Shown piece by piece: positions 1-12,022 of a stretch of 64,000 bases of DNA. A model generated the notes under the pieces. The model saw only the letters and a list, made by a program, of their open reading frames with translations, was not told the DNA's origin and did no database searches. Location: positions 1 through 64,000 of the forward strand of contig AMFN01000016.1 in the NCBI GenBank assembly GCA_000302695.1. The letters are read 5' to 3'. The stretch comes from Enterobacteriaceae bacterium LSJC7. Lineage in GTDB: Bacteria; Pseudomonadota; Gammaproteobacteria; Enterobacterales; Enterobacteriaceae. The stretch's first letter is position 1, and the number at the start of each line of letters is the position of its first letter. Position numbers and translations under genes: made by a program.

Positions 1-1969
1 ATCCGGCGTGAAGCTCCACGCACCCAGCGCGCCTACGGTGGTAGAGCCGATCACTTCATCACCGTTATAAATGGTGACGATGTCGCCAATGTTCCCGGCC
101 AGCACACCGCTGAAGGTTGGCGTGTTGTCGTCGGTAGTCGCTCCCGGCAGGATCGGCCCGACAACCAGGCCGACATCGTCGGTGGCAATTGGTGCCAGCA
201 GTGGCGCGTCCGGTGCCACGGTGTCGATGGTGAAATCGAGCGCCGGGGAGCGTCCGCTCTCATTGCCTGCCGCATCGGTAACGGTGGTGGTGAAGCTGTA
301 GTCACCGTCATCCCGGCGTGAAGGTCCACGCACCCAGGGCGCCTACGGAGGTAGAGCCAATCACCTCATCACCGTTATAGATAGTGATGATGTCGCCAAT
401 GTTCCCGGCCAGCACACCGCTGAAGGTTGGCGTGTTGTCGTCGGTGGTGGCACCCGGCAGGATCGGCCCGACAATCAGACCGACGTCGTCGGTGGCAATC
501 GGCGCCAGCAGCGGTGCATCCGGTGCGGTGGCATCAATGGTGAAGTTGAGCGCCGGAGAGCGCCCGCTCTCGTTGCCTGCGGCGTCCGTGATGGTGGTGG
601 TGAAGCTGTAGTCACCGTCGTCCAGCGCACCCGGCGTGAAGGTCCACGCACCCAGGGCGCCTACGGTGGTAGAGCCAATCACCTCATCACCGTTATAGAT
701 AGTGATGATGTCGCCAATGTTCCCGGCCAGCACACCGCTGAAGGTTGGTGTGCTGTCATCGGTAGTCGCACCCGGCAGGATCGGCCCAACAATCAGACCC
801 ACGTCGTCGGTGGCGATCGGTGCCAGCAGCGGGGCGTCCGGTGCGGTGGCATCGATGGTGAAGTCGAGCGCCGGAGAGCGTCCGCTCTCGTTGCCCGCGG
901 CGTCCGTGATGGTGGTGGTGAAGCTGTAGTCACCGTCGTCCAGCGCGCCCGGTGTAAAGCTCCAGATCCCCGCCAGGCCGACAGTCGTCGAGCCGATAAC
1001 TTCATCACCGTTGTAGATGGTGATGATGTCGCCGATATTGCCCGCGAGAATACCGCTGAAGGTTGGCGTGTTGTCGTCGGTGGTTGTGCCTTCGAGGATA
1101 GGCCCAACAACCAGGCCGACGTTGTCGGTGGCAATTGGTGCCAGCAACGGGGCATCCGGTGCGGTGGCATCAATGGTGAAGTTGAGTGCCGGAGAGCGCC
1201 CGCTTTCATTGCCTGCGGCATCGGTGATGGTGGTGGTGAAGCTGTAATCACCGTCGTCCAGTGCATCCGGCGTGAAGCTCCACGCACCCAGCGCGCCTAC
1301 GGTGGTAGAGCCGATCACTTCATCACCGTTATAAATGGTGACGATGTCGCCAATGTTCCCGGCCAGCACGCCGCTGAAGGTTGGCGTGCTGTCGTCGGTG
1401 GTAGCCCCCGGCAGGATCGGCCCGACAATCAGACCGACGTCGTCGGTGGCAATCGGTGCCAGCAGCGGGGCGTCTGGTGCGGTGGCATCGATGGTGAAGT
1501 TGAGCGCCGGAGAGCGCCCGCTTTCATTGCCTGCAGCATCGGTGATGGTGGTGGTGAAGCTGTAGTCACCGTCATCCAGTGCGCCCGGCGTGAAGGTCCA
1601 GGCGCCCAGCGCACCGACCGTGGTGCTGCCAATGACTTCATCACCGTTGTAGATAGTAATGATGTCACCGATGTTCCCGGCCAGCACACCGCTGAAGGTT
1701 GGCGTCTTGTCGTCGGTGGTTGTGCCTTCGAGGATAGGCCCAACAACCAGGCCGACGTTGTCGGTGGCAATTGGTGCCAGCAACGGGGCATCCGGTGCGG
1801 TGGCATCGATGGTGAAGTCGAGCGCCGGAGAGCGTCCGCTCTCGTTGCCCGCGGCGTCCGTGATGGTGGTGGTGAAGCTGTAGTCACCGTCGTCCAGCGC
1901 GCCGGGTGTAAAGCTCCAGATCCCCGCCAGGCCGACAGTCGTCGAGCCGATAACTTCATCACCGTTGTA

Positions 1970-2600
1970 GATAGTAATGATGTCACCGATGTTCCCGGCC
2001 AGCACGCCGCTGAAGGTTGGCGGTCATCCAGCGCGCCCGGCGTAAAGCTCCATGCGCCCAGCGCGCCCACGGTGGTAGAGCCAATCACCTCATCACCGTT
2101 ATAGGTCCAGTGCATCCGGCGTGAAGCTCCACGCGCCCAGGGCGCCTACGGTGGTAGCACCGACCGTGGTGCTGCCAATGACTTCATCCCCGGTGTAGAT
2201 AGTAATGATGTCACCGATGTTCCCGGCCAGCACGCCGCTGAAGGTTGGCGGTCATCCAGCGCGCCCGGCGTAAAGCTCCATGCGCCCAGCGCGCCCACGG
2301 TGGTAGAGCCAATCACCTCATCACCGTTATAGGTCCAGTGCATCCGGCGTGAAGCTCCACGCGCCCAGGGCGCCTACGGTGGTAGCACCGACCGTGGTGC
2401 TGCCAATGACTTCATCCCCGGTGTAGATAGTAATGATGTCACCGATGTTCCCGGCCAGCACGCCGCTGAAGGTTGGCGGTCATCCAGCGCGCCCGGCGTA
2501 AAGCTCCATGCGCCCAGCGCGCCCACGGTGGTAGAGCCAATCACCTCATCACCGTTATAGGTCCAGTGCATCCGGCGTGAAGCTCCACGCGCCCAGGGCG
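1970..2600 (-). repeat. 228-bp chimeric tandem repeat inside the adhesin
   Basis: A 228-bp unit recurs almost exactly (for example at 2115, 2343 and 2571). Each unit joins pieces of Ig-like domains at non-homologous points: GAAGGTTGGC is followed directly by GGTCATCC, and CCGTTATAG by GTCCAGTGCATCC. The joints break the normal 318-bp unit and shift the reading frame. Either local rearrangement or misassembly could produce this. Confidence 0.85.
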
Positions 2601-2770
2601 CCTACGGTGGTAGAGCCAATCACTAATGGTGGTGGTGAAGCTGTAGTCACCGTCATCCAGCGCGCCCGGCGTAAAGCTCCATGCGCCCAGCGCCCCCACG
2701 GTGGTAGAGCCAATCACCTCATCGCCGTTGTAAATAGTGATGATGTCGCCAATGTTCCCGGCCAGCTCAT

Positions 2771-3070
2771 TGCCTGCGGCATCGGTGATGGTGGTGGTGA
2801 AGCTGTAGTCACCGTCATCCGCCAGCACGCCGCTGAAGGTTGGTGTGCTGTCATCCGTGGTGGCACCCGGCAGGATCGGCCTGCCTGCGGCGTCCGTGAT
2901 GGTGGTGGTGAAGCTGTAGTCACCGTCATCCGCCAGCACGCCGCTGAAGGTTGGTGTGCTGTCATCCGTGGTGGCACCCGGCAGGATCGGCCTGCCTGCG
3001 GCGTCCGTGATGGTGGTGGTGAAGCTGTAGTCACCGTCATCCGCCAGCACGCCGCTGAAGGTTGGCGTGC
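2771..3070 (-). repeat. 111-bp in-frame mini-repeat inside the adhesin
   Basis: A unit of 111 bp (37 aa) is present nearly three times. It fuses FSGVLA to DDGDYSFTTTITDAAG and then to RPILPGATTDDSTPT, so two thirds of each Ig-like domain is deleted. Unlike the 228-bp units it keeps the frame. Confidence 0.85.
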
Positions 3071-6000
3071 TGTCATCGGTAGTCGTACCCGGTAGGATAG
3101 GCCCGACAATCAGCCCCACGTCATCAGTAGCAATCGGGGCCAGCAGTGGCGCGTCCGGTGCTACGGTGTCGATGGTGAAGTCTAGCGCCGGAGAGCGTCC
3201 GCTCTCGTTGCCTGCGGCGTCCGTGATAGTGGCGGTGAAGCTGTAGTCACCGTCATCCAGCGCACCCGGTGTAAAGCTCCAGATCCCACCTATACCAACG
3301 GTGGTGCTGCCAATCACCTCATCTCCGTTGTAGATAGTGATGATGTCGCCAATATTGCCCGCGAGAATACCGCTGAAGGTTGGCGTATTGTCGTCGGTGG
3401 TGGCTCCTTCAAGGATAGGTCCGACAATCAGACCCGCGTTGTCGGTGGCAAACGGTGCCAGCAGCGGCGCGTCCGGTGCCACGGTGTCGATGGTGAAATC
3501 AAGCGCCGGAGAACGGCCACTTTCGTTACCTGAAGTATCGGTGATGGTGGTAGTGAAGCTGTAGTCACCGTCATCCAGCGCACCCGGCGTGAAGGTCCAG
3601 ACACCCAGCGCCCCCACGGTGGTAGAGCCAATCACTTCATCACCGTTATAGATAGTGATGATGTCACCAATGTTACCCGCGAGAATACCGCTGAAGGTTG
3701 GCGTGTTGTCGTCAGTGGTGGTGCCTTCAAGAATTGGCCCAACAATCAGACCCACGTCGTCGGTGGCAATCGGTGCCAGAGGCGGCGCATCGGGCAAGTC
3801 TGTATCAACCGTAAAGTTGAGCGCCGGAGAGCGCCCGCTCTCGTTACCGGCAGCATCGGTGAGGGTCGTCGTAATGCTGTAGTCACCATTATTCAGACCA
3901 TTTGGTGTGAAGCTCCATGCGCCACCAAGCCCAACTGTCGTTGAACCAATCACCTCATCGCCGTTGTAGATGGTGATGATGTCGCCAATATTGCCCGTCA
4001 GCACGCCGCTAAAGGTCGGCGTGTTGTCGTCGGTAGTGGCACCGTTGAGGATCGGGCCAACGACCGGCCCAACATCGTCGGTGGCAATCGGCGCCAGCAA
4101 CGGTGCGTCCGGTGCCACGGTGTCGATGGTGAAGTCGAGCGCCGGAGAACGGCCGCTTTCGTTGCCCGCGGCATCGGTGATGGTGGTGGTGAAGCTGTAG
4201 TCACCGTCGTCCAGCGCACCTGGTGTGAAGGTCCAGATCCCACCAGCACCTACGGTGGTGCTACCGATCGCTTCGTTACCGTTGTAGATGGTGATGATGT
4301 CGCCAATGTTGCCGGTCAGCACGCCGCTGAAGGTTGGCGTGTTGTCGTCGGTGGTAGCACCCGGCAGGATAGGTCCGACAATCAGACCCACGTCATCGAT
4401 AGCAATCGGTGCGATCAACGGCGCATCCGGGGCTACGGTATCAATGGTGAAGTCGAGCGCCGGTGAACGGCCGCTTTCGTTGCCCGCGGCATCCGTTAAC
4501 GTGGTGGTGAAGCTGTAGTCACCGTCATCCAGCGCACCCGGGGTAAAGCTCCAGGCACCGCCGAGGCCAACTGTTGTTGAGCCAATCACCTCATCACCGT
4601 TGTAGATGGTAATGATGTCGCCGATGTTCCCGGCCAGCACGCCGCTGAAGGTTGGCGTGCTGTCGTCGGTGGTGGCACCCGGCAGGATCGGCCCAACAAT
4701 CAGACCGACGTCGTCGGTGGCAATCGGCGCCAGCAGCGGCGCGTCCGGTGCCACGGTATCAATGGTGAAGTCGAGCGCCGGAGAACGGCCGCTTTCGTTG
4801 CCCGCGGCATCCGTTACTGTGGTGGTAAAGCTGTAGTCACCATCATCCAGTGCACCTGGCGTAAAGCTCCATGCTCCGCCCACACCGACGGTAGTGGAGC
4901 CAATTACCTCGTTACCGTTGTAGATAGTGATGATATCGCCAATGTTACCGGCCAGCACGCCGCTGAAGGTTGGCGTGCTGTCATCGGTCGTGGTGCCTTC
5001 GAGGATAGGCCCGACAATCAGCCCGACGTCGTCGGTGGCAATCGGCGCCAGCAGCGGCGCGTCCGGTGCCACGGTGTCGATGGTGAAATCAAGCGCCGGT
5101 GAACGGCCACTTTAGTTGCCAGCGGCATCCGTGATGGTGGTGGTGAAGCTGTAGTCACCGTCGTCCAGTGCACCCGGGGTAAAGCTCCAGGCACCGCCGA
5201 GGCCAACTGTTGTTGAGCCAATCACCTCGGTGAAGTCTAGCGCCGGAGAGCGTCCGCTCTCGTTGCCAGCGGCATCCGTGATGGTGGTGGTGAAGCTGTA
5301 GTCACCGTCGTCCAGTGCACCCGGGGTAAAGCTCCAGGCGCCGCCGAGGCCAACCGTTGTGCTACCGATAGCCACATCACCGTTGTAGATAGTAATGATG
5401 TCGCCAATATTGCCCGCGAGAATACCGCTGAAGGTTGGCGTGTTGTCGTCGGTGGTGGCACCCGGCAGGATCGGCCCGACAATCAGACCGACGTCGTCGG
5501 TGGCAATCGGTGCCAGCAGCGGCGCATCCGGTGCCACGGTATCAATGGTGAAATCAAGCGCCGGAGAACGGCCACTTTCGTTGCCTGCGGCATCGGTGAG
5601 GGTGGTGGTGAAGCTGTAGTCACCGTCGTCCAGCGCGTCTGGCGTAAAGCTCCAGGCGCCGCCCACACCAACTGTGGTCGAACCAATCACCTCATCACCG
5701 TTATAGATAGTGATGATATCGCCGATGTTACCGGCCAGCACGCCGCTGAAGGTTGGCGTGTTGTCGTCAGTTGTTGTGCCTTCAAGGATCGGCCCAACAA
5801 TCAGACCGGCATCGTCGGTAGCAATTGGCGCCAGCAGCGGTGCATCCGGTGCCACGGTGTCGATGGTAAAATCAAGCGCCGGAGAACGGCCACTTTCGTT
5901 GCCCGCGGCATCGGTGAGGGTGGTGGTAAAGCTGTAGTCACCGTCGTCCAGCGCGTCTGGCGTAAAGCTCCAGATCCCACCAGCACCTACGGTGGTCGAA

Positions 6001-9000
6001 CCAATCACCTCATCACCGTTATAGATAGTAATGATGTCGCCAATGTTACCGGCCAGCACGCCGCTGAAGGTTGGCGTGTTGTCATCGGTCGTTGTGCCTT
6101 CAAGGATTGGCCCGACAATCAGACCCGCATCGTCGGTGGCAATCGGTGCCAGCAGCGGTGCGTCAGGTGCCACGGTGTCGATGGTGAAATCTAGCGCCGG
6201 AGAACGGCCGCTTTCGTTGCCCGCGGCATCCGTTACTGTGGTGGTGACGCTGTAGTCACCGTCGTCCAGCGTATCCGGCGTAAAGCTCCAGGCACCGCCC
6301 ACACCGACCGTCGTGCTACCGATCACCTCATCACCGTTATAGATAGTGATGATGTCACCGACATTCCCCGCCAGCACGCCGCTGAAGGTTGGCGTGTTGT
6401 CATCAGTTGTTGTGCCTTAAAGGATCGGCCCAACAATCAGACCGGCATCGTCGGTGGCGAGCGGCGCCAGCAGCGGTGCATCCGGGGCTACGGTGTCCAC
6501 GGTGAAGCTCAGCGACGGTGAGTGTTCGCTCTCGTTACCGGCCGCGTCAGTCACGGTGGTTGAAATGCTGTGGCTGCCTTCGCCCAGTACGTCGGTTGGC
6601 GTAAAGGTCCACGTGCCGTCACCGCCGACGGTAACAGACCCAATGGCAGTATCACCGTCATAAATAGTGATGAGGTCGCCCGCAGTGCCGGTGCCGTTGA
6701 AGGTTGGCGTGTTGTCGTTGGTGGAATCACCGTTGGCAATCAGGCCAGTGACCGGGTCAACGTCGTCAGTAGCGGTTGGTGCGGTAGCCGGGGCATCTGG
6801 CGCCACGGTGTCAACGGTGAAGCTCAGTGACGGTGAGTGTTCGCTCTCGTTACCGGCTGCGTCAGTCACGGTGGTTGAAATGCTGTGGCTGCCTTCGCCC
6901 AGTGCATCGGTTGGCGTAAAGGTCCAGGTGCCGTCACCACCCACGGTGACAGACCCAATGGCAGTATCACCGTCATAAATAGTGATGAGGTCGCCCGCAG
7001 TGCCGGTGCCGTTGAAGGTTGGCGTGTTGTCGTTGGTGGCATCACCGTCGGCAATCAGGCCAGTGACCGGGTCAACGTCATCTGTGGCGGTTGGTGCAGT
7101 AGCCGGGGCATCTGGCGCCACGGTGTCAACGGTAAAGCTCAGCGACGGTGAGTGTTCGCTCTCGTTACCGGCCGCGTCAGTCACGGTGGTTGAAATGCTG
7201 TGGCTGCCTTCGCCCAGCGGGGTGCCTGGCGTAAAGGTCCAGGTGCCGTCGCCACCCACGGTGACAGAACCAATAGCGGTGTCACCGTCATAAATGGTGA
7301 TAAGGTCGCCGGTTGTGCCGGTACCGCTGAAGGTCGGAGTGCTGTCGTTGGTGTTGTCACCATCGGTGATGATCCCCGTGATCGGGGCAACATCGTCAGT
7401 GGCAGTCGGTGCGGCTGCTGGTGCGTCAGGTGCCACGGTGTCAACGGTGAAGTTCAGAGACGGTGATTTGTCGCTGGTATTACCCGCTTTGTCGGTGAGC
7501 GTAGTGCTGAGGCTGTGGTCGCCTTCGCCCAGAGGCGTGGTTGGTGTGAAGGTCCAGGTGCCATCGTTACCTACTGTTGTCGAACCAATCACCTCCTCAC
7601 CGTCATAGATAATAACGAGGTCACCGGCTTCACCGCTGCCGCCAAGCGTTGGGGTCGTGTCGTTGGTTGAACCGCCATCGGCAATGGCTCCGGTGACCGG
7701 GTTAACGTCATCCGTGGCTGTTGGGGCGACGTTGTTCGTTGGCGCAACCGTATCAACCGTAATGGTCAGCCCTGGAGAGTGGCCGCTTTCATTACCTGCT
7801 TTATCGGTTACCGTCGTGGTGATGGTGTGGCTACCTTCACCCAGCGGAGTGCCTGGCGTGAACGTCCACGTGCCGCCTTCAACGGTCGTCGAACCAATTA
7901 CCGTCGCACCATCATAAATAATGATGATATCGCCATCAGTACCGGTGCCGCTCAGGGTTGGCGTGTTGTCATTGGTGCTGTCGCCGTCGTTAATAACACC
8001 TGTTACTGGCGCTACATCGTCGGTTGCGGTTGGTGCCGTGGTCGGTGCATCCGGGGCCACGGTATCAACAGTAAAACTCAGGCCCGGAGAATGGCCGCTG
8101 ACGTTGCCCGCTTTATCGGTCAGCGTTGTGGTGATGGTGTGAGAACCTTCGCCCAGCGCCGTACCCGGTGTGAAGCTCCAGCTGCCATTGCTGCCAACGG
8201 TCGTAGAACCAATCACCGTCTCGCCGTCGTAAATAATAACGATAGCACCAGCCTCACCGCTGCCGTTGAAGGTCGGTGTTTTGTCGTTGGTGCTGTCGCC
8301 GTCATTGATGGTGCCCGTAACCGGCGCCTGGTCGTCGGTGGCGCCCGGAGCCACGGTGTTGGTCGGAGCTGTGGTGTCTACCGTCAGGGTAAATACCGGT
8401 GAACGTCCGCTGCTCTGGCCTGCGGCGTTGGTCACTTCGGTCGTGAAGCTGTGCGCACCCTGTGGCAGTGTCGGTGGCGTAAAGCTCCACTGGCCGTTGC
8501 TGCCAACGCTCACAGAGCCCAGCACGGTGTTGCCATCGCGAATGATAACCGTGGTGCCGGCAACGGCAGTACCGCTGAAGGTTGGTGTGGTGTCGTTGGT
8601 GCTGGCACCGCTGGTGAGCGTGCCAGTAACCGGAGCAACATCATCCGTCACGGTGAAATTGCCGACGTTGCTGACGGCGTTAGGGTCAATGGTGATGGTG
8701 AATGCCTGAGAATGGGCGCTGACGTTGCCCGCTGCATCGGTAGCCGTGACGCTAAAGCTGTGGGAGCCAGTGCCGAGTGCAGACGAGGTGAAGCTCCACT
8801 TGCCGTCGCTGCCTGCGGTGACGGTACCCAGCACGGTGCTGCCGTCGTAAATAGTGATTTTAGCGCCCGCTTCGGCAGTGCCGCTCAGGGTTGGCGTGGT
8901 GTCGTCAGTGGTGGCACCGCGACTCAGGTTGCCGGTTTCCATCCCCACGTTATCAGAAATGGTTTGCAGGGTGGGGACTGCCGGGGCGCTGGTATCCACG

Positions 9001-10483
9001 GTGATGGTCAGCGCGGGTGAATGTGCGCTGACGTTGCCTGCGGCATCGGTGACGGTAGAGGTCAGGCTGTGCGAGCCCTGGCCCAGCGGCGAGGATGGAG
9101 TAAAACTCCACTTGCCGTCGCTGCCCGCCACCACGCTACCCAGCACGGTGCTGCCGTCGTAAATAGTGATTTTTGCGCCCGCTTCGGCGCTGCCGCTCAG
9201 GGTTGGCGTGGTGTCGTTGGTTGAGGCACCATTCGCAATCGGGCCGGTCTGCGGTGCGGTGTTGTCGGTTGCCGTCAGTGCTGAGCTGGCTGGTGCGGAG
9301 GTATCGACTTTGAACGCGAAGAATGCGGAACGATCGCTGACGTTGCCCGCGGCGTCAGTCACCGTGGTGCTGAGGCTATGGCTACCTTCGCTGAGCGCTG
9401 TGGACGGCGTAAAGCTCCACTTACCGTCGCTGCCAACGGTGACGCTACCAAGCACCGTGTTGGCGTCATAAATCGTGATAACACTGCCTGCTTCAGCCGT
9501 GCCGCTGAACGTTGGCGTAGTGTCATTAGTCGAAGACCCGCTAGTGAGCGGGCCGGTTTGCGGTGCGGTGTTATCGGTTGCGGATATGTTCGATATATCC
9601 GGCGCGACGGTATCGACCGTGAGCGTGAAGGCCGGGGAACGTTCGCTTGCGTTGCCGCTGGCGTCGGTGACGATGGTGGTAAGGCTGTGTTGGCCTTCGC
9701 CCAGTGGCGTGGACGGCGTGAAGCTCCACTTGCCATCACTGCCAACAACGACGCTACCGAGGCGAGTGCTGCCGTCAAAGATGGTGACCAGGGTGCCTGC
9801 TTCAGCGTTACCGCTTAAGGTTGGGGTGGTGTCGTTGGTGACGCCGTTATTGGTGATGTTGCCAATAATCGGCGCTTTATCATCAGTGACGAGCAGATTA
9901 GTGACTGGCCCGGGCGCGGTGGTGTCGTTGCCGCTGTTGTTATCATCGGAATGGGTGCTGCTACCACCGCCACTGGCAACCAGGGCTGCTACCCCGGCAA
10001 TGCCTGCTGCACCGAGTAGCCAGGGGAAAATTGCTCCGCCAGAGGACGAGTTACCATCCTCGTCGCCCAGGGCGCTAATGTCGCCTACAGGCTGGATAGT
10101 GCTCATGCCAACTTCCGGGTTTTGTACCCACCACAGCGCGCCCTGCGCATCCTGGAGAACCAGTTTGCTGACGTTGCCTTCAGCGTCAGCAGTAAAGAAG
10201 TTCTTCAGTGTGACTTTTTCGCCATTGCTCATGGTCAGCTGAAGGTCATTCCCGGCACGGCCCATATCCGCAACGTCTTTTGGATTAATTTGCAGCTTAA
10301 CGGTTTGAGGAGAGGTTAAATTGATTTCACTGCCATTGACGCTGCTAAGTACACTACCATTATTATTAATAATTGCGATGTTAGCCATTTTTGAGCCTCG
10401 CACCTTTATGTAAGGCGGTTGAACTTGATCGACACGCGCTGTGTTAACCGATGTTGTTTCTTACTGGCAGCTTCGGGTTCCTG

Positions 10484-10510
10484 AAAAAAAGCCGATCAAA
10501 GGCGCGGCTT
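10484..10510 (-). terminator. Rho-independent terminator in the adhesin leader
   Basis: On the minus strand AGCCG, a 10-nt loop and CGGCT are followed by a run of seven T. It lies about 100 bp upstream of the adhesin ATG and points the same way, so it could end a small upstream RNA or act as an attenuator of adhesin transcription. No leader peptide was identified. Confidence 0.55.
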
Positions 10511-11236
10511 ACATCAATCATGATGTGACCGAAGCGGCAGGAAGATGTGATGAGTACCCGTAATAAAATATGAACAGTTTTTACCAAGTATTTCGATTTT
10601 AGATTGTAGTTGCCGAAATGCAATGTGAATTAAAAAAACTTGCGTCCCGGTTGTTAACAGAAATGATATATTCTTATAGGTGCATGAAAAGATGCGTTAT
10701 TTATTTTCTTTTTTTACACAGAAAGAGACTGAGAAGACGCTAAACAGCGCGTTTTTTTGCAAGTGTGTTGCATGGGGATTTAATCCATGATGTTAGTAAG
10801 ACCTTTCTGAGAACCTTTAGCGTTGGTAAAGTGATGTGGTGAGTTTAATGTGGTGCGGAATTTCTCACGGTAAAAAATTAAAAGCGAAGTGTTTTATGCG
10901 GGTTTTATAACGGTGGTTTGAATTATTAAACCAGGGGAATAATAGGCGTATTTAATTCGTAATACAGTAAAGGTATCGGTTTTAATGACGCTGCATATAT
11001 AAAATGCTACTGGTCGAATAAATGTTAGTAGAGTTGTCGAATAAAAATGGTGTTTAAAAAAGACCCTTCTGTAGATGGGATGGGTAGCCTGCTGAGTTTG
11101 CCTGCTGTCACTGCAGGTAAACCAGGCGCGCGGAGCGCGTGAAGCACTGCCAGAGACAACTATTACCTGAATAAGGAGTGCCGGAGGTAAACAGAGATCG
11201 CGCTCTGGAGCAGGTGAAGGAAAGGGGGAGGGACGT
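10511..11236. other. Non-coding region upstream of the adhesin
   Basis: This AT-rich stretch of about 700 bp has no convincing gene. Open frames here lack ribosome binding sites and family resemblance. It probably holds the adhesin promoter, which I could not place with confidence. Confidence 0.5.
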
Positions 11237-11410
11237 ATGGTACACAATCTCAGGCAAGGACACGTGCCGTTGACGCTGCGAACCCTCACACATAGCAACC
11301 TTCTTTTACTCTGTGCATTCGTGCTTTTCCAGGGAACAGCCTTAGCTGAGGCGCGATTTTTACCGGATTTTCCCAGTCATGGAGGTAGTAAAAACCGCCG
11401 CCTGCGATGA
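11237..11410 (+). CDS. Small exported peptide (57 aa) or truncated secreted protein
   Basis: The ATG is preceded by a strong GGAGG at good spacing. The product begins with a basic and then hydrophobic segment (NLLLLCAFVLFQG) and a likely signal-peptidase site after TALA, leaving a short mature tail EARFLPDFPSHGG followed by a basic end. The length suggests either a genuine small secreted peptide or the 5' stump of a larger exported protein whose remainder has decayed; the next 400 bp carries short open fragments without a recognisable family. No function is assigned. Confidence 0.4.
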   Translation: MVHNLRQGHVPLTLRTLTHSNLLLLCAFVLFQGTALAEARFLPDFPSHGGSKNRRLR

Positions 11411-11417
11411 GAGGCGG
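11390..11417 (-). terminator. Terminator-like hairpin, minus strand
   Basis: CCGCCT (11398-11403) pairs with AGGCGG (11412-11417). On the minus strand the stem is followed shortly by TTTTT. No minus-strand gene immediately upstream is recognised, so it may be a remnant. Confidence 0.45.
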
Positions 11418-12022
11418 TCGGTGTATCTGTGGTTTCTGAGCAACACACTGTAAAGTTGGTTACCACTCACCTCCTGCAACCCTCAGTGCTACGGCGCTAA
11501 AATCTGCACCATCACTTCTCCCGCTCTCTGTACGAAAGAAGCTTTAGCGTAACAGCGTGCAGCCCTGCCACAGGCGCGATGTACTCAGGTGCGTCGCCGG
11601 CCGAGTCATTGTCTGTTTCGTTTAACGCAATCCAGCCGCGACAGCCACCGAAGTACAGCGAGATGGACGTTATGCCTGCCATTGCGCCCGTATGGGGATG
11701 TCACATTGCGGGGTAATGACGTGACTCAGCGCCTGAAAGCCGACCGGATTAAACATAGCGAGGTGGGCATGACGCAATAAAGCGGAAGCGTGAGAAGTAA
11801 AAGACTTGAGCCGATTTCACGTGCGTGTGCTGAGGGGCTGACGGCTTCGTTTAGAACAGGGCGGGAAAAAACGGTAGCGCAGCTCAGTGGGACCAGCACT
11901 GCGCTGGAGGTGGAAATTCGAGAACCGTTGCACGCCAGAGGTGGAAACTCAAGTTGCGGGTTATCGAAAATAAAGAAAGTCTGTGGGCTTTGTTTATTTG
12001 CCAGAGATTATGCCCTGAATTT
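11418..12022. other. Accessory region without a recognisable gene
   Basis: Only short open frames are seen. One plus-strand stretch ending near 11717 could be debris of a protein-coding gene, but I recognise no family. Overlapping plus-strand frames at 11.6-12.1 kb lack good start signals. Confidence 0.5.

Larger units (their letters stand above)
1..10388 (-). pseudogene. Giant BapA-like Ig-repeat surface adhesin, broken and 3'-truncated by the window
   Basis: The start is taken at the ATG at 10388, with GAGG just upstream; a GTG at 10403 is a weaker alternative. Residues 1 to about 130 look like the N-terminal domain of BapA/Bap-type adhesins, followed by a Gly/Ser/Asp linker and about eleven divergent Ig-like domains, then many nearly identical domains of about 106 aa (318-bp period) sharing motifs such as TIYNGDEVIGSTTVG and TDAAGNESGRSPAL. 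Proteins of this family are exported by type I secretion and mediate cell adhesion and biofilm; the C-terminal signal and transporter genes would lie left of the window. The frame is continuous from 10388 to 2541 except for two TAA codons (6417-6419 and 5112-5114), each replacing a GAA present in sister repeats. Further left the frame is lost in chimeric repeats (about 2.0-3.1 kb) and by an 8-bp loss near 313. I treat it as a pseudogene as given, but assembly error in the repeats is possible. Confidence 0.8.

Noticed and set aside
71-6255. Many plus-strand open frames of about 75 aa repeating every 318 bp
   Set aside because: They are antisense shadows of the Ig-like repeats and keep the same period; no start signals.
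1-6400. CRISPR-like array
   Set aside because: The period is 318 bp and the repeats are coding Ig domains; there are no short spacers or cas genes.
10894-11298. 134-aa minus-strand frame
   Set aside because: No ribosome binding site or family resemblance; it overlaps the start of the small exported peptide.
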